From Lachnospiraceae bacterium (GTDB lineage Bacteria > Bacillota > Clostridia > Lachnospirales > Lachnospiraceae): DNA of 34,931 bases. How positions within the stretch are numbered: the first letter of the stretch is position 1; every line of letters begins with the position of its first letter. The stretch covers positions 1 through 34,931 of the forward strand of contig JAGACK010000059.1 of assembly GCA_017614155.1 (NCBI GenBank), given 5' to 3'. The notes beneath the pieces are model-generated. The model had not been told where the DNA came from. It did not search any database and saw only the letters and a program-made list of their open reading frames with translations. The translations under genes were made by a program, and so were the position numbers. This document shows positions 33,513 to 34,931 of the stretch, in pieces.

Positions 33513-34790
33513 ATGAGCGATCTTTCTGAGCTTGGAAAAGAGCTTGAACAGACAATTTCAAATGCCGTAAAGTATGGAGATTTCTCGAGTCTGAGCAGGG
33601 ACATAAAAATACTTGCGACAAAGGCGGCTGACAGTGCGCAGAACAGCGCCAGGAGAGCGGCAGGCTTTCCTGAAAAAGAGAAGTATGTGGACAGCTATGC
33701 CTATGATTCTCCGGCCGGGACCATGAAGGATATCAAGGGGAGAAACCTGAAAAAAGATGATATCACAGAGGATCCGGAGTGGAAGAACACAAAGACGGCA
33801 AGCTACATCAACAGGATAAACCGTGATCACAGGATGGAAAGAAGGCAGGAGGAAAGATCCTTAAGGAGCAGCAGCCCTGCCCTCTATGACAGGTCTGCCA
33901 TGAAAAAGGTGGTCAGTATCTGCGCCATAGCAGGAGGCTACTCCATGGGACTGCTCTTTTTCATGATAATACTGCTCCTTTCCCTGTCGAGTCCCTGGGC
34001 GCTGATAGGCATGGTGCTTCCCGGATTTCTCTTCGGACTGGGCGGTTGGGGCACTGCCAGAATGATAAAGCTCACCAGGTTTGATAAATACCTGAAGACC
34101 CTGTCCGGACGCACATACGCCGAGATAAAGAATCTTGCAGCGGCTGTGGGCCTTACGGAAAAAGCCACGATAAAGGATCTGAAAAGGATGATAGGCGGCA
34201 GGCTGTTCCTGCAGGGCCATATAGACGAGGAGGAAACCTGTCTCATCACAAGCGATGCCACCTATGAGCAGTATCTGACTACCAAGAAAAGCATCGAAGA
34301 CCTTCGCGCTCAGAAAGAAAAGGAAGAAGAAGGACTGACTGAGGCCCAGAAAGAGATATTCAGGGCGGGCGAGGAATACCTGAAGGAGATTCAGCGCTGC
34401 AATGATGAGATACCCGGCGAGGAGATATCGGCAAAGATCGACAGGATGAAACATTCCGTCGAGATGATCCTGTCCAGGGCAAAGGAAAAGCCGAACCTTA
34501 CCGAGGACCTGAGAAGACTGATGAACTATTATCTTCCCACTACCGTAAAGCTCCTCAATGCCTATGCAGACCTTGACAGGCAGGGAAAAACAAGTGAAAA
34601 TATCGATAAGTCAAAGAGAGAGATAGAAGAAACGATAGATACCTTAAATGATGCCTTCGACAGGCTGTTTGACGATATGTTCGAAGATACAAGCCTTGAT
34701 ATATCGACGGATGCCGAGGTTATGAAGACTCTGCTGAAACAGGAAGGACTGACCGGCAGAAAATTCACTTCGGATATAAAGCTGCAATAG
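33513..34790 (+). CDS. XpaC-like membrane protein (BCIP-hydrolysis family)
   Basis: 425 residues from the ATG I prefer (MSDLSELGKELEQTISNAV, where homology with XpaC-type proteins begins); an ATG at 33462 would add 17 residues and lies in a hairpin. Its ribosome site is weak. The first 125 residues are polar, then come two or three hydrophobic segments (about 130-185), then a long helical, charged C-terminus ending LPTTVKLLNAYADLDRQGKT and DDMFEDTSLDISTDAEVMKT, the family signature. The name comes from a Bacillus phenotype; the real role is unknown. In firmicutes it is usually followed by telA (toxic anion resistance); the downstream gene is outside the window. Confidence 0.8.
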   Translation: MSDLSELGKELEQTISNAVKYGDFSSLSRDIKILATKAADSAQNSARRAAGFPEKEKYVDSYAYDSPAGTMKDIKGRNLKKDDITEDPEWKNTKTASYINRINRDHRMERRQEERSLRSSSPALYDRSAMKKVVSICAIAGGYSMGLLFFMIILLLSLSSPWALIGMVLPGFLFGLGGWGTARMIKLTRFDKYLKTLSGRTYAEIKNLAAAVGLTEKATIKDLKRMIGGRLFLQGHIDEEETCLITSDATYEQYLTTKKSIEDLRAQKEKEEEGLTEAQKEIFRAGEEYLKEIQRCNDEIPGEEISAKIDRMKHSVEMILSRAKEKPNLTEDLRRLMNYYLPTTVKLLNAYADLDRQGKTSENIDKSKREIEETIDTLNDAFDRLFDDMFEDTSLDISTDAEVMKTLLKQEGLTGRKFTSDIKLQ

Positions 34791-34828
34791 TGTTAGCACC
34801 CACCTAATCTGACCGTAGAATAATCTCT

Positions 34829-34857
34829 TTGATTGTCGCCAGATTGATTGATATACT
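34829..34857 (+). promoter_or_regulatory. promoter near the right edge
   Basis: TTGATT (34829-34834) and TATACT (34852-34857) with a 17-base spacer. The -10 lies in the loop of an inverted repeat TGATTGA/TCAATCA (34845-34851 and 34859-34865), the sort of palindrome a repressor could use. The gene it serves is outside the window. Confidence 0.55.
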
Positions 34858-34880
34858 GTCAATCAGTCTGTAGAAAGGAA

Positions 34881-34924
34881 GATTCCGAAGGGAGTCCCCT
34901 ACCAAGCGACATTCCTTCGGAATC
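34881..34924 (+). promoter_or_regulatory. leader stem-loop cut off by the window end
   Basis: GATTCCGAAGG (34881-34891) is exactly complementary to 34914-34924, with a 22-base loop. It begins some 24 bases after the preceding -10, so it would be near the 5' end of the transcript. It could be the first stem of a riboswitch or other leader; I do not recognise a known class. Confidence 0.5.
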
Positions 34925-34931
34925 CATGGTC

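Noticed and set aside
1-34931. CRISPR arrays, insertion sequences, prophage or integrase genes
   Set aside because: No regularly spaced direct repeats and no transposase, integrase or phage-like proteins were found in any frame.

Overview
The window looks like chromosomal DNA of a Lachnospiraceae-type clostridium (Firmicutes). Three things point there: the Clostridia-type gene order rplQ-ecfA1-ecfA2-ecfT-truA-rplM-rpsI, the zinc-ribbon form of S14, and a Tad pilus locus whose accessory proteins (Flp1-like pilin, DUF5702-like and DUF6382-FHA-like proteins) I know mainly from this family. Family names are from memory of sequence patterns; no search was run.

Layout. (1) 1-7216, + strand: the distal part of a Tad/Flp (type IVb) pilus operon. 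It runs: C-terminus of the TadA/CpaF ATPase, TadB- and TadC-type membrane proteins, a 56-residue Flp1-like pilin too short for a routine ORF cut-off, a DUF5702/TadG-like protein, a TadE-like pseudopilin carrying two metal-site modules, a prepilin peptidase, a second TadE-like protein, and a membrane protein with a cytoplasmic FHA domain. (2) 7185-9893, - strand: a tightly coupled operon TSCPD protein - MurG - HIT hydrolase - flavodoxin/SCP2 fusion, meeting the pilus operon tail to tail with a 32-bp overlap. (3) 9894-10401: divergent intergenic region holding the S10 promoter and a leader of about 260 nt. (4) 10402-25267, + strand: S10-spc-alpha ribosomal supercluster, with secY, adk, infA and rpoA, a second promoter before rpmJ, and a strong terminator after rplQ. 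(5) 25321-29660: a structured non-coding element, then the ECF vitamin-transporter energy module (ecfA1, ecfA2, ecfT), truA and a family 2 glycosyltransferase, all overlapping or nearly so. (6) 29657-30618: a promoter and candidate L13 leader driving rplM-rpsI. (7) 30619-30778: a second, very regular nested palindromic element starting at the base after the rpsI stop. (8) 30787-34790: a promoter, then a signal-less GH5 glycoside hydrolase, a HerA-like (DUF853-type) ATPase and an XpaC-like membrane protein, probably one operon. (9) 34829 to the end: a further promoter and the start of a structured leader whose gene lies outside the window.

Most coding content is orthodox. The best candidates for something undescribed are the two intergenic structured elements (25338-25451 and 30619-30778), each placed behind a ribosomal-protein gene block. 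Next come the S10 leader, the metal-site pseudopilin and the flavodoxin-SCP2 fusion in an operon with an orphan murG. No tRNA, rRNA, CRISPR array, insertion sequence or transposase gene was seen.
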